This document shows, in pieces, positions 18,753-28,550 of a stretch of 64,000 bases of DNA (position 1 is its first letter; each line of letters starts with the position of its first letter). The DNA comes from Grimontia hollisae CIP 101886. GTDB taxonomy: Bacteria > Pseudomonadota > Gammaproteobacteria > Enterobacterales > Vibrionaceae. The stretch spans positions 397,361-461,360 of the forward strand of contig NZ_ADAQ01000013.1 of assembly GCF_000176515.1 (NCBI RefSeq), read 5' to 3'. The position numbers and the translations under genes are program-made. The notes below the pieces were generated by a model that was given only the letters and a program-made list of their open reading frames with translations, was not told the origin of the DNA and searched no databases.

Positions 18753-20396
18753 ATGGTTACAGAAACAAAGACAGCGGAAGCGTCACTGGAAAGCCTTCAC
18801 CGCATTTTTACCGTACCCGAAGCGCCTTATTCCACACTGGGCAGAATCGAGCAAGCGATTTCACAGAACCTGAATCGTTTTTTGCAGGATCATATTGCTG
18901 CGACGGACTATTCCTTGACTGACATTGAAAAAGATTTCAGCCATGCCCAGATCCCAGAAAAACCCACGTTTGTGTCAGAACACACAGAATTTTTGCTGGA
19001 AAAAGTGGTCGCCCAGTCTGTCCACACCTCCTCACCGCGATTCATCGGCCACATGACGTCAGCACTCCCCTATTTCCTGATGCCATTGTCCAAAATCATG
19101 ATTGGCCTGAACCAAAACACGGTCAAAATTGAAACCTCCAAAGCCTTTACGCCGCTGGAACGGCAGGTTTTAGGCATGCTACATAATTTGATTTATAACC
19201 GTGAAGCGAGTTTCTACCAAAGCTGGATGCACAGTGCTGAGCATTCACTTGGCGCATTTTGTTCAGGTGGAACCATCGCAAATATTACGGCACTTTGGGT
19301 TGCACGTAATACCACGCTGAAGGCGCAGGGGGAATTCAAAGGCGTTGCAGAAGAAGGCCTGTTTCGTGCTATGCGGTACTATGGCTATGACGATCTGGCC
19401 ATTCTGGTTTCTGAACGCGGCCATTATTCTTTAAAAAAATCCGCGGATATATTGGGCATTGGGCGACAATCCCTGATAGCCATTCCGACGGATGCAAACA
19501 ACAAAATCCGTATCGACTTACTGGAGCAAAAAATTGCCGAACTTAAATCGGCAAATACCAAGGTCTTCGCATTGGTTGGTGTTGCCGGCACCACGGAAAC
19601 GGGCAATATTGATCCACTGGATGCCATGGCTGATATTGCTGAACGTGAAGGGATCCATTTCCACGTCGACGCCGCCTGGGGGGGCGCCAGCCTGATGTCA
19701 ACCAACCAACGGCATAAATTGAAAGGGATTGAACGTGCTGACTCCGTCACTATCGACGCACACAAACAGATGTATGTGCCGATGGGAGCCGGCATGGTGA
19801 TTTTCAAAGATCCTTCCATGGTTTCGGCAATTGAGCACCACGCCAACTACATCTTGCGTAAAGGCTCGAAAGATCTCGGCAGTCACACTCTGGAAGGTTC
19901 ACGTAGTGGCATGGCCATGCTGCTTTATGCCAGCCTTAACATTATCGGACGGGAAGGCTATCAACTGCTGATCGACCAAAGCGTTGAAAAAGCGGAATAC
20001 TTTGCATCACTCATCTCACAGCAGAACGATTTTGAACTGGTCAGTGAACCAGAACTTTGCCTGCTCACTTACCGCTATGTCCCCGAGAACGTGCGTCTTG
20101 CCTTCCAGAAAGCAGACCATGTGCAGAAAGAGGCGCTTCACCAGCACTTGAACGATCTCACTGTTTTTATTCAAAAGCGCCAACGCGAAGCAGGCAACAC
20201 CTTTGTCTCCCGTACGACCCTGACGCCATATTACCTTGAACGCAGAGCCACCAACGTGTTCAGGGTGGTATTGGCTAACCCGTTGACCACACATGACATT
20301 CTTCAGGAAGTGCTCGACGAACAACGCACCATCGCACAGCAAAGTACCATTGCCTATCCCAAGCTCATCGAGTTGGCCAGACACATCCTAAACTAA
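18753..20396 (+). CDS. panP: PLP-dependent aspartate 1-decarboxylase PanP
   Basis: PanP converts aspartate to beta-alanine for pantothenate and CoA synthesis in vibrios and other bacteria that lack the pyruvoyl enzyme PanD. The 547-residue protein is a group II PLP decarboxylase. Landmarks are the cofactor-contacting segment FHVDAAWGG, the Schiff-base lysine in TIDAHKQMYVP, and CSGGTIANITAL. The N-terminal segment and length match the Vibrio PanP family rather than GadB (shorter) or aromatic decarboxylases. It is a single-gene unit with a weak terminator after it. Glutamate decarboxylase activity has been discussed for relatives, so specificity is not proven by sequence. Confidence 0.87.
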   Translation: MVTETKTAEASLESLHRIFTVPEAPYSTLGRIEQAISQNLNRFLQDHIAATDYSLTDIEKDFSHAQIPEKPTFVSEHTEFLLEKVVAQSVHTSSPRFIGHMTSALPYFLMPLSKIMIGLNQNTVKIETSKAFTPLERQVLGMLHNLIYNREASFYQSWMHSAEHSLGAFCSGGTIANITALWVARNTTLKAQGEFKGVAEEGLFRAMRYYGYDDLAILVSERGHYSLKKSADILGIGRQSLIAIPTDANNKIRIDLLEQKIAELKSANTKVFALVGVAGTTETGNIDPLDAMADIAEREGIHFHVDAAWGGASLMSTNQRHKLKGIERADSVTIDAHKQMYVPMGAGMVIFKDPSMVSAIEHHANYILRKGSKDLGSHTLEGSRSGMAMLLYASLNIIGREGYQLLIDQSVEKAEYFASLISQQNDFELVSEPELCLLTYRYVPENVRLAFQKADHVQKEALHQHLNDLTVFIQKRQREAGNTFVSRTTLTPYYLERRATNVFRVVLANPLTTHDILQEVLDEQRTIAQQSTIAYPKLIELARHILN

Positions 20397-20411
20397 CCAT
20401 CTTTTCCCCAA

Positions 20412-20435
20412 AAGCCGCATAAGCGGCTTAATTAT
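20412..20435 (+). terminator. Probable terminator after panP
   Basis: AAGCCGC / GCGGCTT stem with an ATAA loop. The T-rich tail is weak (AATTATCC). Confidence 0.5.
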
Positions 20436-20621
20436 CCTTCAATATCAGGCATCTATCCGTGCTGCAACAGGTTGCTTTTCCCTTTTTTACGCAGGTAGTT
20501 GCAACGGTTGGCAAACATTATCAGGTCACAAATCGATGTTTACATTTTGTTAAATTTGGGTGTTTTTATAATACTGGTGCGTTAAGGTCTGTTGGCCTTT
20601 TGAGGTGTAAAGGAGTCATTC

Positions 20622-21824
20622 ATGCCGCTGTTACCACGCTCACTCGCCTTTTTATGGCTGATATCCAGTGTTGTTATTGCAAAGCCCCATGAGACTATCG
20701 TTGTACTGACTTCGTTTCCCGAAAGCTTTTACACCCCTATCAAGACAGCGTTTGAAGAAGCATATCCGTCCATCAATTTGCACGTTCTCAATAAAAAAAC
20801 CCCAGCGGTGATCCAACATATTGCTCACCAACGTTCGCCCAAAGCGGACTTAATCTGGATGTCTTCTGCAGATGCTATGGCGACCCTGCAGGACAAACAA
20901 CTGATCGATAAGCCTGTGACATTTGCCTGGTCACAGTTTGTGTTTTTCTGGCACCGTCACAAGCTCGCGATGTTAGGATCGCCCTCTCCCAAACGCTGGG
21001 AAGATCTGCTGCACCCAAGTTTCTATCAACAAATTGCCATCAGCGCTCCTTCACGATCGGGCACCAACCACCTCTTGATAGAGATCATTCTCCAGCAGTA
21101 TGGCTGGGAAAAAGGTTGGGCTTACTTAAGCCAATTGGGCGGAAACCTTGCAACAGTAACAGCAAGAAGTTTCGGCGTAAGAGAAGGTGTCATCAAGCAA
21201 CGGTTCACACTGGGTCCGGTGGTGGATTTTTTTTACAGAAGCGCATTGGCTGAAGGGCATCCAGTCGGGTATGAGCCCGTACCCAATACACCGCTCATTG
21301 CAGCGCAAATTGCACTGACACGCCACCAAACACGCAACCCCTCCAGTCCACAATTCATCGCATTTCTGTTATCAGAGCAGGGGCAAGCTTTATTGTCCCT
21401 CCCCAATGTAAACCGGATCTCGTTACAAAAGGGAAAGCAGATCAACAACCAATACCCAAGCCCGGTATTCGACCCTTACCTTTCAGCGATGCGGTATCAC
21501 GCGGTGAATGCCCTATTCGACCAGCTAATCACCAACCGGCTGGCTGAGTTACAAACCTTTTGGCAACAATGGCACCAGATCCAGACCAATCAAACAGACC
21601 CGGAAACGAAGGCCCAATTAGATGCCATCTACAAGCAGGCAACGACTGTCCCGATTTCTTCCCGCGAAGCCTCTGATCAGGATTTAAACAGCATATTGAG
21701 CCCAGAGCGCCGTTACACCAGCACATTCCAGTCAGTTACTGAAGGCTGGAGAGCCACACTCTCCCAACACCTTCACGCGGCAACATCCGCGTTAGAACGT
21801 TTCTCTGGGGAGCCAACACAATGA
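20622..21824 (+). CDS. PgtC-like periplasmic binding protein, sensory
   Basis: A 400-residue secreted protein with a signal peptide ending near VVIA-KPHE. The opening TIVVLTSFPESFYTPIKTAFEEAYPSINLHVLNKKTPA and the core SAPSRSGTNHLLIEIILQQYGWEKGW place it with PgtC of the Salmonella phosphoglycerate regulatory system and AfuA-type binding proteins. It is clearly paralogous to the protein at 25342-26706 but lacks about 20 residues in the middle. AAAGGAG precedes the ATG. The stop overlaps the start of the kinase gene (ATGA). As in PgtABC, I infer that it presents ligand to the kinase. Confidence 0.82.
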   Translation: MPLLPRSLAFLWLISSVVIAKPHETIVVLTSFPESFYTPIKTAFEEAYPSINLHVLNKKTPAVIQHIAHQRSPKADLIWMSSADAMATLQDKQLIDKPVTFAWSQFVFFWHRHKLAMLGSPSPKRWEDLLHPSFYQQIAISAPSRSGTNHLLIEIILQQYGWEKGWAYLSQLGGNLATVTARSFGVREGVIKQRFTLGPVVDFFYRSALAEGHPVGYEPVPNTPLIAAQIALTRHQTRNPSSPQFIAFLLSEQGQALLSLPNVNRISLQKGKQINNQYPSPVFDPYLSAMRYHAVNALFDQLITNRLAELQTFWQQWHQIQTNQTDPETKAQLDAIYKQATTVPISSREASDQDLNSILSPERRYTSTFQSVTEGWRATLSQHLHAATSALERFSGEPTQ

Positions 21825-23821
21825 AAAAGCGTGACAGTATCGCGACACGTATTTTTGCGTTGTTTTTATTGCTCGGCATACTTTCAGGCGCGTTTCTGCT
21901 CTCAAATTCATTTTCATTCCAGTATCTGGCCAGCAGTTCACGCGCACTGGTAGATGAGCAGCTTCCTATCCTGATCTCTGCGGCCAAAGTTGCTCAAACA
22001 GGAGGAAGTATTACCACTGATGCCACAAACCTTGCGTTAGCCAGCAGTGAGAAAGCACTGGATCGGGCCCAGCATAACTTAGCGGAGGCACTTCCCAGGC
22101 TCGCTCAACTCACCCATTCCAGTGCAATCAGTCATCGGAGCCAGGCGTTCACTCTGCTTGTTTCCCGCTTGTCAGAAAACATTGAACGGATTTACCACAA
22201 CACAGAACATAAATTGCAGCTTCAAAACGAACAACGTTTGCTGAGACAACAACTCCACTGGCTGCAGATAGACTTTGTTGAAGAAGTCACGCCACTGACA
22301 ACAGATAACCAGTACAACCTGAACCAACTGCTGGATAAGCTGGCGCAACAAAAAGCGCTCTCTCCAGATGAATTTACAAAAATGCGCTTAGAATCAGATG
22401 TTCAGGTTCAGTTACTCAAACTGGAGGCAGATCTGAACTTGGTCTTGGATTTCCTGCAACGGGCGTCACTGTTCAATGACAGAAATGATGTATTGGCCGC
22501 ACAAAGCGTGATAGACGAAACCCTGTTATCCATTCGCCGGCAGGCAGAGTCACTGACATCTTATCCCAGCACAGTCACCGTGCGACAAATAGCGACACAG
22601 GTAGAAGCACTCACACTGGGCCCTAAAAACCCTATTTCACAAAGCCTGAAAAGACTGGAACTGGATGAAAACAACCGAACACTGCTAACCGAAAACCAGC
22701 TCCTTATAGGCAGCGTCAGGTCTATCATCGATCAGGCAGTCTCTTTCGCCGAGCAGCAAAGCTCAGAGACCTCACAGGCACTGATTGACGTCATTGAGCA
22801 GAGCAGTAACCAATTGAAGTTCACACTGGTTGGTATCGTGATCCTCACGCTGTTTGTGGGTGCCTACCTGCGTAGCCAGTTGCTAAACCGGCTATCAAAC
22901 GTGCTCCGGAGTATGCGCCATCTGGCAAAGGGAGAACTTCAGCCACTCATTGACATACACGGCAAAGACGAGGTGAGCTCTCTGGCCAAAGCCACTAACA
23001 TATTCAATGAACAGGCCCGGCAGGTAAAAGAAAACACTGCGATGCTGGAGATGAAAAACCGGCAGCTCACTGAAGAAATCTATCAACGAAAGCGCACCGA
23101 AAAGCACCTGCAAGACACACAGGAAGAGTTAGTACAGGCGGCTAAACTGGCAGTGTTGGGACAACTTACGTCAGGTATTGTGCATGAGTTCAGTCAGCCG
23201 CTGGCCGCTATCAGCTCAAACACCTATCTTGCTGGACAGTACATCCAACAGGAAAAATTCACCCTCGCCAAAGACAAACTTCATACCATCAACCGTATTA
23301 CGGAGCGTGCCGCACGCCTTTGCCAGCACCTAAAATCTTTCGCGCGCAAGACCGACGACCTGACACAACCCACATCGATTAAGACGGTATTAAAAAATGC
23401 AATGGATCTCTTTACGGATAACCTGCCAGAAGCATGGGTCTCGATAGATACCGGTGAAACCCTGTCTGTCCAGGCCAATGACATCCGATTAGAGCAAGTC
23501 TTTGTCAATTTGCTCAGCAACAGCATCGACGCCATTTCGCAGAAACTGACAACCACTGCTTTCACACCGCACATTCAAATCACAGCCCGGAAAAACAATG
23601 GCAATGTTGCTATCTGTATTGCGGACAACGGTTGTGGCATGGATACCGTTGCACAATCAAACGTGTTTGAGCCTTTCTATACAACGAAAGAGGTGGGTAA
23701 TGGACTTGGGCTTGGCATGTCAATCACCCATAACATTGTTCAGGACTTTGGGGGAAGTATCACCATTTCTTCCACACCCAACGAGGGAACGGAGGTCGTA
23801 ATATGTCTAAAGGCCGCATAG
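21821..23821 (+). CDS. PgtB-like sensor histidine kinase
   Basis: A 666-residue kinase. An N-terminal membrane helix (about residues 9-30) is followed by a periplasmic helical sensor of roughly 300 residues, then a second helix (TLVGIVILTLFVGAYL), a HAMP domain and a coiled coil. The dimerisation box LTSGIVHEFSQPLAAI is of the NtrB/DctB HExxQPL type, and the ATPase domain has NLLSNSIDAI, DNGCGM and GLGLGMSI. Four-base overlap with the binding-protein gene and 19-base overlap with the regulator gene show one translational unit. Phosphotransfer to the NtrC-type partner is inferred from context. Confidence 0.88.
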   Translation: MKKRDSIATRIFALFLLLGILSGAFLLSNSFSFQYLASSSRALVDEQLPILISAAKVAQTGGSITTDATNLALASSEKALDRAQHNLAEALPRLAQLTHSSAISHRSQAFTLLVSRLSENIERIYHNTEHKLQLQNEQRLLRQQLHWLQIDFVEEVTPLTTDNQYNLNQLLDKLAQQKALSPDEFTKMRLESDVQVQLLKLEADLNLVLDFLQRASLFNDRNDVLAAQSVIDETLLSIRRQAESLTSYPSTVTVRQIATQVEALTLGPKNPISQSLKRLELDENNRTLLTENQLLIGSVRSIIDQAVSFAEQQSSETSQALIDVIEQSSNQLKFTLVGIVILTLFVGAYLRSQLLNRLSNVLRSMRHLAKGELQPLIDIHGKDEVSSLAKATNIFNEQARQVKENTAMLEMKNRQLTEEIYQRKRTEKHLQDTQEELVQAAKLAVLGQLTSGIVHEFSQPLAAISSNTYLAGQYIQQEKFTLAKDKLHTINRITERAARLCQHLKSFARKTDDLTQPTSIKTVLKNAMDLFTDNLPEAWVSIDTGETLSVQANDIRLEQVFVNLLSNSIDAISQKLTTTAFTPHIQITARKNNGNVAICIADNGCGMDTVAQSNVFEPFYTTKEVGNGLGLGMSITHNIVQDFGGSITISSTPNEGTEVVICLKAA

Positions 23822-25158
23822 TCTTAGTTGAAGATGACAAAGAACTGAGACAAAGCCTGAAAGAAATCCTGGTGCTGGAAGGCTTTCTGGTAACCGATTT
23901 CGCCGCCGCTGACATGGCGCTCGCCAGCTTGCAATACAACAGTGATACTACGGTGATTTCTGATATCCGCATGCCGAATATGGACGGGATCGCATTCCTC
24001 AAGCACCTCCAACAACTCGATCCTGCGCTGCCTGTTATCTTGATTTCCGGCCATGCAGACATAGAAACCGCGCTTGAAGCCATCAAACTCGGTGCTTTTG
24101 ACTTTGTTGAAAAGCCGCTCCGTCCAGAACGTCTTATTGGTCTGGCAGAGAAAGCCAGCCAGCACCGGGCACTGACTATCGAAAATAGGCGCCTGAGGCA
24201 AAATACACTGCGTGATATCACGATTGACGAACTCCTGATCGGTCAGTCGGACATCATGCAAAAATTGAAGCAGCGTTTACTCACCCTGGCAAATGCCGAC
24301 GTCAATATCGTTATCAATGGTGAAACCGGTACAGGGAAAGAGAAGATCGCCAGAACCCTGCACGCTCAATCGAGCAGGAAAGATCGTCCATTTGTTGCCA
24401 TTAACTGCGGCGCCATGCCAGAAAACCTGATTGAATCAGAATTGTTTGGCCATGAAGCCGGCAGCTTTACCGGTGCCAATAAAAAGCGGATAGGGAAAAT
24501 TGAATTTGCGTCCGGTGGGACCTTGTTCCTCGACGAAATAGAAAGCATGCCCCTCACCGCACAAATCCGCCTTTTGCGTGTCATACAGGAAGGTGAGCTT
24601 GAGCGGGTTGGAAGCAATGACACAGTACACGTTGACCTGAAAGTTTTGTCGGCAGCAAAAGGGGATTTGCTTGCCCTATCCCAGGAAGGCACTTTCCGGC
24701 AGGATTTATACTACCGGCTTAATGTCGCCTCATTAGATATTCCACCATTGCGGGAACGAAAATCTGACATTCCCCAGTTGCTGGGTTACTTTCTTTACAA
24801 TGCAGAGAAACGGCTGGGCCAGAAAGCGCCGACACTTTCCTCACTCCATTTCCAACAATTGATGTCACACGATTGGCCCGGAAATGTGCGTGAATTGATG
24901 AATGAGGCAGATCGTATTGTTCTTGGTATCTCTGATCTTATCTTCACCAATAATACGGAATCCTGCCATTCCCTCGCGCACCAGCTGGCCCAATATGAAT
25001 TTTCAGTCCTCCATCACACACTCACGTTGTTTGATGGACATATTGCCAACGCCGCAGGCTATCTCGATATACCGCGTAAGAACCTGTATCTGAGAATGAA
25101 GAAATTTGGCCTAAAAAAAGAAAGCTACCTTGTTGAGTACAAAGGCAGTGAAGAGTAG
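23803..25158 (+). CDS. PgtA-like sigma-54-dependent response regulator
   Basis: A 451-residue NtrC/DctD-type activator. The receiver domain has phospho-acceptor Asp54 (VISDIRMPNMDG). The AAA+ domain has the Walker A GETGTGKEK and the sigma-54 contact loop GSFTGA (canonical GAFTGA with Ala to Ser), FLDEIESMPL, and the arginine-finger region. The C-terminal Fis-type helix-turn-helix is shorter than usual (HTLTLFDGHIANAAGYLDI...). GGAGG precedes the ATG. A sigma-54-type promoter lies downstream ahead of the importer genes, making those the likely targets. Confidence 0.9.
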   Translation: MSKGRIVLVEDDKELRQSLKEILVLEGFLVTDFAAADMALASLQYNSDTTVISDIRMPNMDGIAFLKHLQQLDPALPVILISGHADIETALEAIKLGAFDFVEKPLRPERLIGLAEKASQHRALTIENRRLRQNTLRDITIDELLIGQSDIMQKLKQRLLTLANADVNIVINGETGTGKEKIARTLHAQSSRKDRPFVAINCGAMPENLIESELFGHEAGSFTGANKKRIGKIEFASGGTLFLDEIESMPLTAQIRLLRVIQEGELERVGSNDTVHVDLKVLSAAKGDLLALSQEGTFRQDLYYRLNVASLDIPPLRERKSDIPQLLGYFLYNAEKRLGQKAPTLSSLHFQQLMSHDWPGNVRELMNEADRIVLGISDLIFTNNTESCHSLAHQLAQYEFSVLHHTLTLFDGHIANAAGYLDIPRKNLYLRMKKFGLKKESYLVEYKGSEE

Positions 25159-25175
25159 GTCAATATTGACCTACT
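25154..25175. promoter_or_regulatory. 22-bp perfect palindrome, candidate enhancer site for the regulator
   Basis: Arms AGTAGGTCAAT and ATTGACCTACT are perfect complements with no spacer. The palindrome overlaps the stop codon of the activator gene and lies about 95-115 bp upstream of the sigma-54-type promoter, a usual distance for an NtrC-type upstream activating sequence. No T-run follows, which argues against a terminator. Confidence 0.6.
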
Positions 25176-25266
25176 TCGTGCGCGCGAATGGCTTCAAATG
25201 ACACATCCCACCTTTATGAAAAAATTTAAATATTTTTAAAATCATTAAATTAACAACACAGCAACA

Positions 25267-25283
25267 TTGGCACAACACTTGAA
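25267..25283 (+). promoter_or_regulatory. Sigma-54 (-24/-12) promoter of the importer operon
   Basis: TTGGCAC-N5-TTGAA matches the -24 element perfectly and the -12 TTGC element except for the final C. It lies 58 bp upstream of the chosen ATG and directly after a sigma-54 activator gene. Confidence 0.75.
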
Positions 25284-25341
25284 ATACATAAATAAGATGG
25301 GCAGAAATTCCTCCGCCCTATCCAATCAAGTGGAGTGTTCT

Positions 25342-26706
25342 ATGACAGCAAGCAACTATCAAGGATCGACGGGTAAGTATGTAAAAGCCGCTCTGGCTGC
25401 TTCACTCATACTTGCGCTTGGCAGCAATCCCGCACTGGCGATGTCCGATAAGGGCCTCGTGATTGTCACTTCATTTCCTAATGACGTTACTGATGTCTAC
25501 AAGAAAGCCTTCGAAAAAAAATATCCTGGGGTAAACGTTGAGATACTGTCAAAAAAGACAACCGCAGGGATCAAGTACTTACAAGAGACATCAAGCAACA
25601 ATAAGTCTGATATTTTCTGGGCTTCAGCGCCCGATGCGTTTGAAGTGCTGAAAGATAACAATCTTCTTGCCGCATACTCGTCTTCCATTACCGGTATCCC
25701 TGACAAAGTCGGCACCTTCCCGATTAATGATCCCGATGGTTTCTACAAAGGCTTTGCACTTTCCGGGTATGGCATGATGTGGAATGAACGTTACATGAAA
25801 GCCAAAAAGCTGCCCACACCGAAGGAATGGCATGATCTGGCCAAGCCGGTTTATCATAAGCATGTTGGCATGTCTGCCCCTTCTCGCTCAGGCACCACCC
25901 ACCTTACCGTTGAGGCTATTCTGCAAGGAGAAGGCTGGCAACAAGGATGGGAAACCCTCAAAGCTATCTCCGGAAACTTTAAGACCGTCACCGAACGCAG
26001 CTTTGGTGTGCCTGATGGCGTCAACAGCGGTTCATTCGGTATCGGTATCGTGATTGATTTCTTTGGCTTGTCCTCAAAAGCCAGCGGATTCCCCGTCGAC
26101 TTTCATTATCCCACCGTCACCGCCCTTGTCCCTGCCAACGTCGGTATGGTGAAAAGTGCACCTAACAGTGAAGCTGCCGGGGCATTTATCGACTTCTTGT
26201 TGTCAGAGGAAGGGCAAGCACTTTTACTGGACAAAAAAATTCAGCGCCTTCCGGTTAATCCTGCTGCTTACGCCAACACGCCTGAAGGGTTTCCCAACCC
26301 ATTTACCGGCCAGAAATTGGGGAGTGTCGATTTCAACCTTGACGTTTCCAAGTCCCGTTATAACGTCGTAAACAGTCTGTTTGACGTCATGATCACTTAC
26401 AGACTGGACGAACTACGCGAAGCCACTAAAGCCATCCAAGAAGCAGAAACCAAAGCGACCGAAGCCAATAATGCAGATGCCCTTACCCTCGTGGCACAGG
26501 CTAAGCGTCTTGTCGGTGTCGTTCCGATCACTGCAGAGCAGGCATCCAACCCTGAATTTTCTGGCATTTTTACCAAGAAGCGCAAAAAAGCTTCAGACAA
26601 AGTCGAAGCCCGCCAGGCGGAAATAGAACAGGAATGGGACAAAGCCACGTTGGCGAATTACAGCAAAGCCACTGCGCTTGCAAAGCAGGCAATCGACCTT
26701 CTATAG
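25342..26706 (+). CDS. AfuA/PgtC-like solute-binding protein of ABC importer
   Basis: A 454-residue secreted binding protein. The signal peptide ends near ALA-MSDKG; the mature part begins LVIVTSFPNDVTDVYKKAFEKKYPGVNVEILSKKTTAG and contains SAPSRSGTTHLTVEAILQGEGWQQGW. Such proteins are often labelled iron(III)-binding, but the close resemblance to PgtC and the sensory genes upstream argue for an organophosphate-type ligand, by analogy with AfuA. I chose ATG 25342 (GGAG upstream) over 25267, which would begin inside the promoter. Its C-terminal 100 residues are a charged helical extension. Confidence 0.85.
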   Translation: MTASNYQGSTGKYVKAALAASLILALGSNPALAMSDKGLVIVTSFPNDVTDVYKKAFEKKYPGVNVEILSKKTTAGIKYLQETSSNNKSDIFWASAPDAFEVLKDNNLLAAYSSSITGIPDKVGTFPINDPDGFYKGFALSGYGMMWNERYMKAKKLPTPKEWHDLAKPVYHKHVGMSAPSRSGTTHLTVEAILQGEGWQQGWETLKAISGNFKTVTERSFGVPDGVNSGSFGIGIVIDFFGLSSKASGFPVDFHYPTVTALVPANVGMVKSAPNSEAAGAFIDFLLSEEGQALLLDKKIQRLPVNPAAYANTPEGFPNPFTGQKLGSVDFNLDVSKSRYNVVNSLFDVMITYRLDELREATKAIQEAETKATEANNADALTLVAQAKRLVGVVPITAEQASNPEFSGIFTKKRKKASDKVEARQAEIEQEWDKATLANYSKATALAKQAIDLL

Positions 26707-26793
26707 CCAAAGCCCAAAAAACACGCCCCTTTCCAGTGAAAAACCAACAAGCAATCTTAAGGGGCGTGTATTCCCTGGATAACGGAGTATCTA

Positions 26794-28542
26794 ATGAGCA
26801 ACGTCTCTCTCACTCAACCCAATAAACCGGTGCGCACCCATTCAAAAAGAATTTGGGACAAAGTCCGTGAAGATTGGGCCCTTTATATGAGCGCCATTCT
26901 TATTGCGCTGTTTGTGGTGATATTTTTGTTTGTGCCTGTGTTGAAGGTAATTTTTGTTGCCTTTCAAGACCCGGATGGCGCCCTGACACTGGTTAACTTT
27001 AAAGACTTTTTCGGTTCGAGCCTTTTCCGGGAATCCTTCTTTAATTCTTTTTATGTCGCGTTTATGTCTGTGATCGTGGCATCCATTATTGCCATGCCAC
27101 TCGCGTATTTTACCAGTCGCTTCCAGTTTCGTGGCACCGTACTGATCCAGACACTGGGAATTGTTCCGCTCATCATGCCTCCTTTTATTGGCGCCATTGC
27201 CATGCAATTGTTGTTTGGTGAAAACGGGAGCATGAACCTGCTGCTTAGTGAGCATTTAGGCTTTACCATTCCTTTGATGGAAGGACTCAATGGCGTCATT
27301 TTCGTTCAAAGCGTCCACTACTTTCCTTTTATCCTCATCAACTTATCCGCCGCACTGCAAAACATTGACCGTTCAATGGAAGAGTCCGCACAATCGTTGG
27401 GCTCGTCCGGATTGCGGCTATTCAGGCGTATTGTCTTCCCGTTAGCGATGCCCGGGTATGTTGCCGGCGCGTCGCTGGTGTTTGTCAAAGTATTTGATGA
27501 TCTCGGCACGCCGCTGCTTTTGAATGTAAATAATATGCTGGCACCGCAGGCCTACCTGCGCATTTCATCTGTCGGGATCTCCGATCCCATGGGATATGTC
27601 ATCTCGGTCATTCTGGTCGCCTTCTCCGCATTTGCGCTTTGGGTTTCGTTTCAGGCGCTAAAAGGGAAAGATTATTCGACCAGTCAAAAAGGCGGTGGCG
27701 GACTTTCTAAGCGCGAGCTTCGTCCTTTAGAAAAGGTTGGCTGCTACGCAGTTATCGGTCTCATCCTTGCTCTGGTTCTGGCACCGCACTTTGCATTGCT
27801 GCTGCTTTCTTTTGGCACGATTTGGAGTTTCAGCCCCCTGCCAGATGGTTTCACGCTCGATCACTACACAACTGCCATTACCCAAGCTTCTGAATTTATC
27901 ACCAATACCCTGCTTTATGCCGGTCTGGCAGGCATCATTGACGTCATCCTTGGCACTGCTATCGCTTACCTTGTCTGGCGTACGAATATCGCAGGAAGGA
28001 AGTGGCTGGACTTCGGTGCCATGGCTGCATTAGCCGTACCCGGCGTAGTTCTTGGCATCGGCTATTTGCGTACATTTTATGATGTTGAGTTACCGGTTAT
28101 TGGCACGTCTATGGCGACGTGGTGGGGAATCATTGTTATCGCGCTTTCTGTCCGTCGCCTGCCTTACGCGTTACGTTCTTGCGTCGCGGCACTCCAGCAA
28201 GTAAGCCCTTCTTTTGAAGAAGCGTCTGAAAACCTTGGGGCGACAAGGGCAACCACGATACGCCGCATTGTTGTTCCGTTAATGGCGGCCGGTATTCTGG
28301 CTGGATTTGTCACAGCATTTGCCACTGCCGCAGTAGAACTCTCTGCGACCATCATGCTGGTATCCCAGGAATCTGACGCTCCCCTCGCCTACGGCCTTTA
28401 CCTTTTCATGCAAAGTGCGGCAGGCCGGGGACCGGGAGCGGCTTTGGGCGTCATCGCAGTCGTTATTGTCGGTCTGGCGACGTATCTCTCGCACACCATT
28501 GTTGAACGTACACGCCAGGCACACGGCGAAAAACAACATTAA
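26794..28542 (+). CDS. AfuB/FbpB-type fused ABC permease
   Basis: A 582-residue inner-membrane permease consisting of two tandem BPD_transp_1 domains. Each half carries an EAA-type coupling loop: EESAQSLGSSGLRLFRRIVFPLAMPG and EEASENLGATRATTIRRIVVPLMAAG. About 12 helices are present. It lies 87 bp after the binding protein and 8 bp before the ATPase. The fused arrangement is typical of the FbpB/AfuB/PhnV-like group. Confidence 0.92.
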   Translation: MSNVSLTQPNKPVRTHSKRIWDKVREDWALYMSAILIALFVVIFLFVPVLKVIFVAFQDPDGALTLVNFKDFFGSSLFRESFFNSFYVAFMSVIVASIIAMPLAYFTSRFQFRGTVLIQTLGIVPLIMPPFIGAIAMQLLFGENGSMNLLLSEHLGFTIPLMEGLNGVIFVQSVHYFPFILINLSAALQNIDRSMEESAQSLGSSGLRLFRRIVFPLAMPGYVAGASLVFVKVFDDLGTPLLLNVNNMLAPQAYLRISSVGISDPMGYVISVILVAFSAFALWVSFQALKGKDYSTSQKGGGGLSKRELRPLEKVGCYAVIGLILALVLAPHFALLLLSFGTIWSFSPLPDGFTLDHYTTAITQASEFITNTLLYAGLAGIIDVILGTAIAYLVWRTNIAGRKWLDFGAMAALAVPGVVLGIGYLRTFYDVELPVIGTSMATWWGIIVIALSVRRLPYALRSCVAALQQVSPSFEEASENLGATRATTIRRIVVPLMAAGILAGFVTAFATAAVELSATIMLVSQESDAPLAYGLYLFMQSAAGRGPGAALGVIAVVIVGLATYLSHTIVERTRQAHGEKQH

Positions 28543-28550
28543 GTTAAGGA

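Noticed and set aside
25154-25175. Palindrome as a terminator of the activator gene
   Set aside because: There is no loop and no T-run after the stem; the spacing to the sigma-54 promoter favours a binding site.
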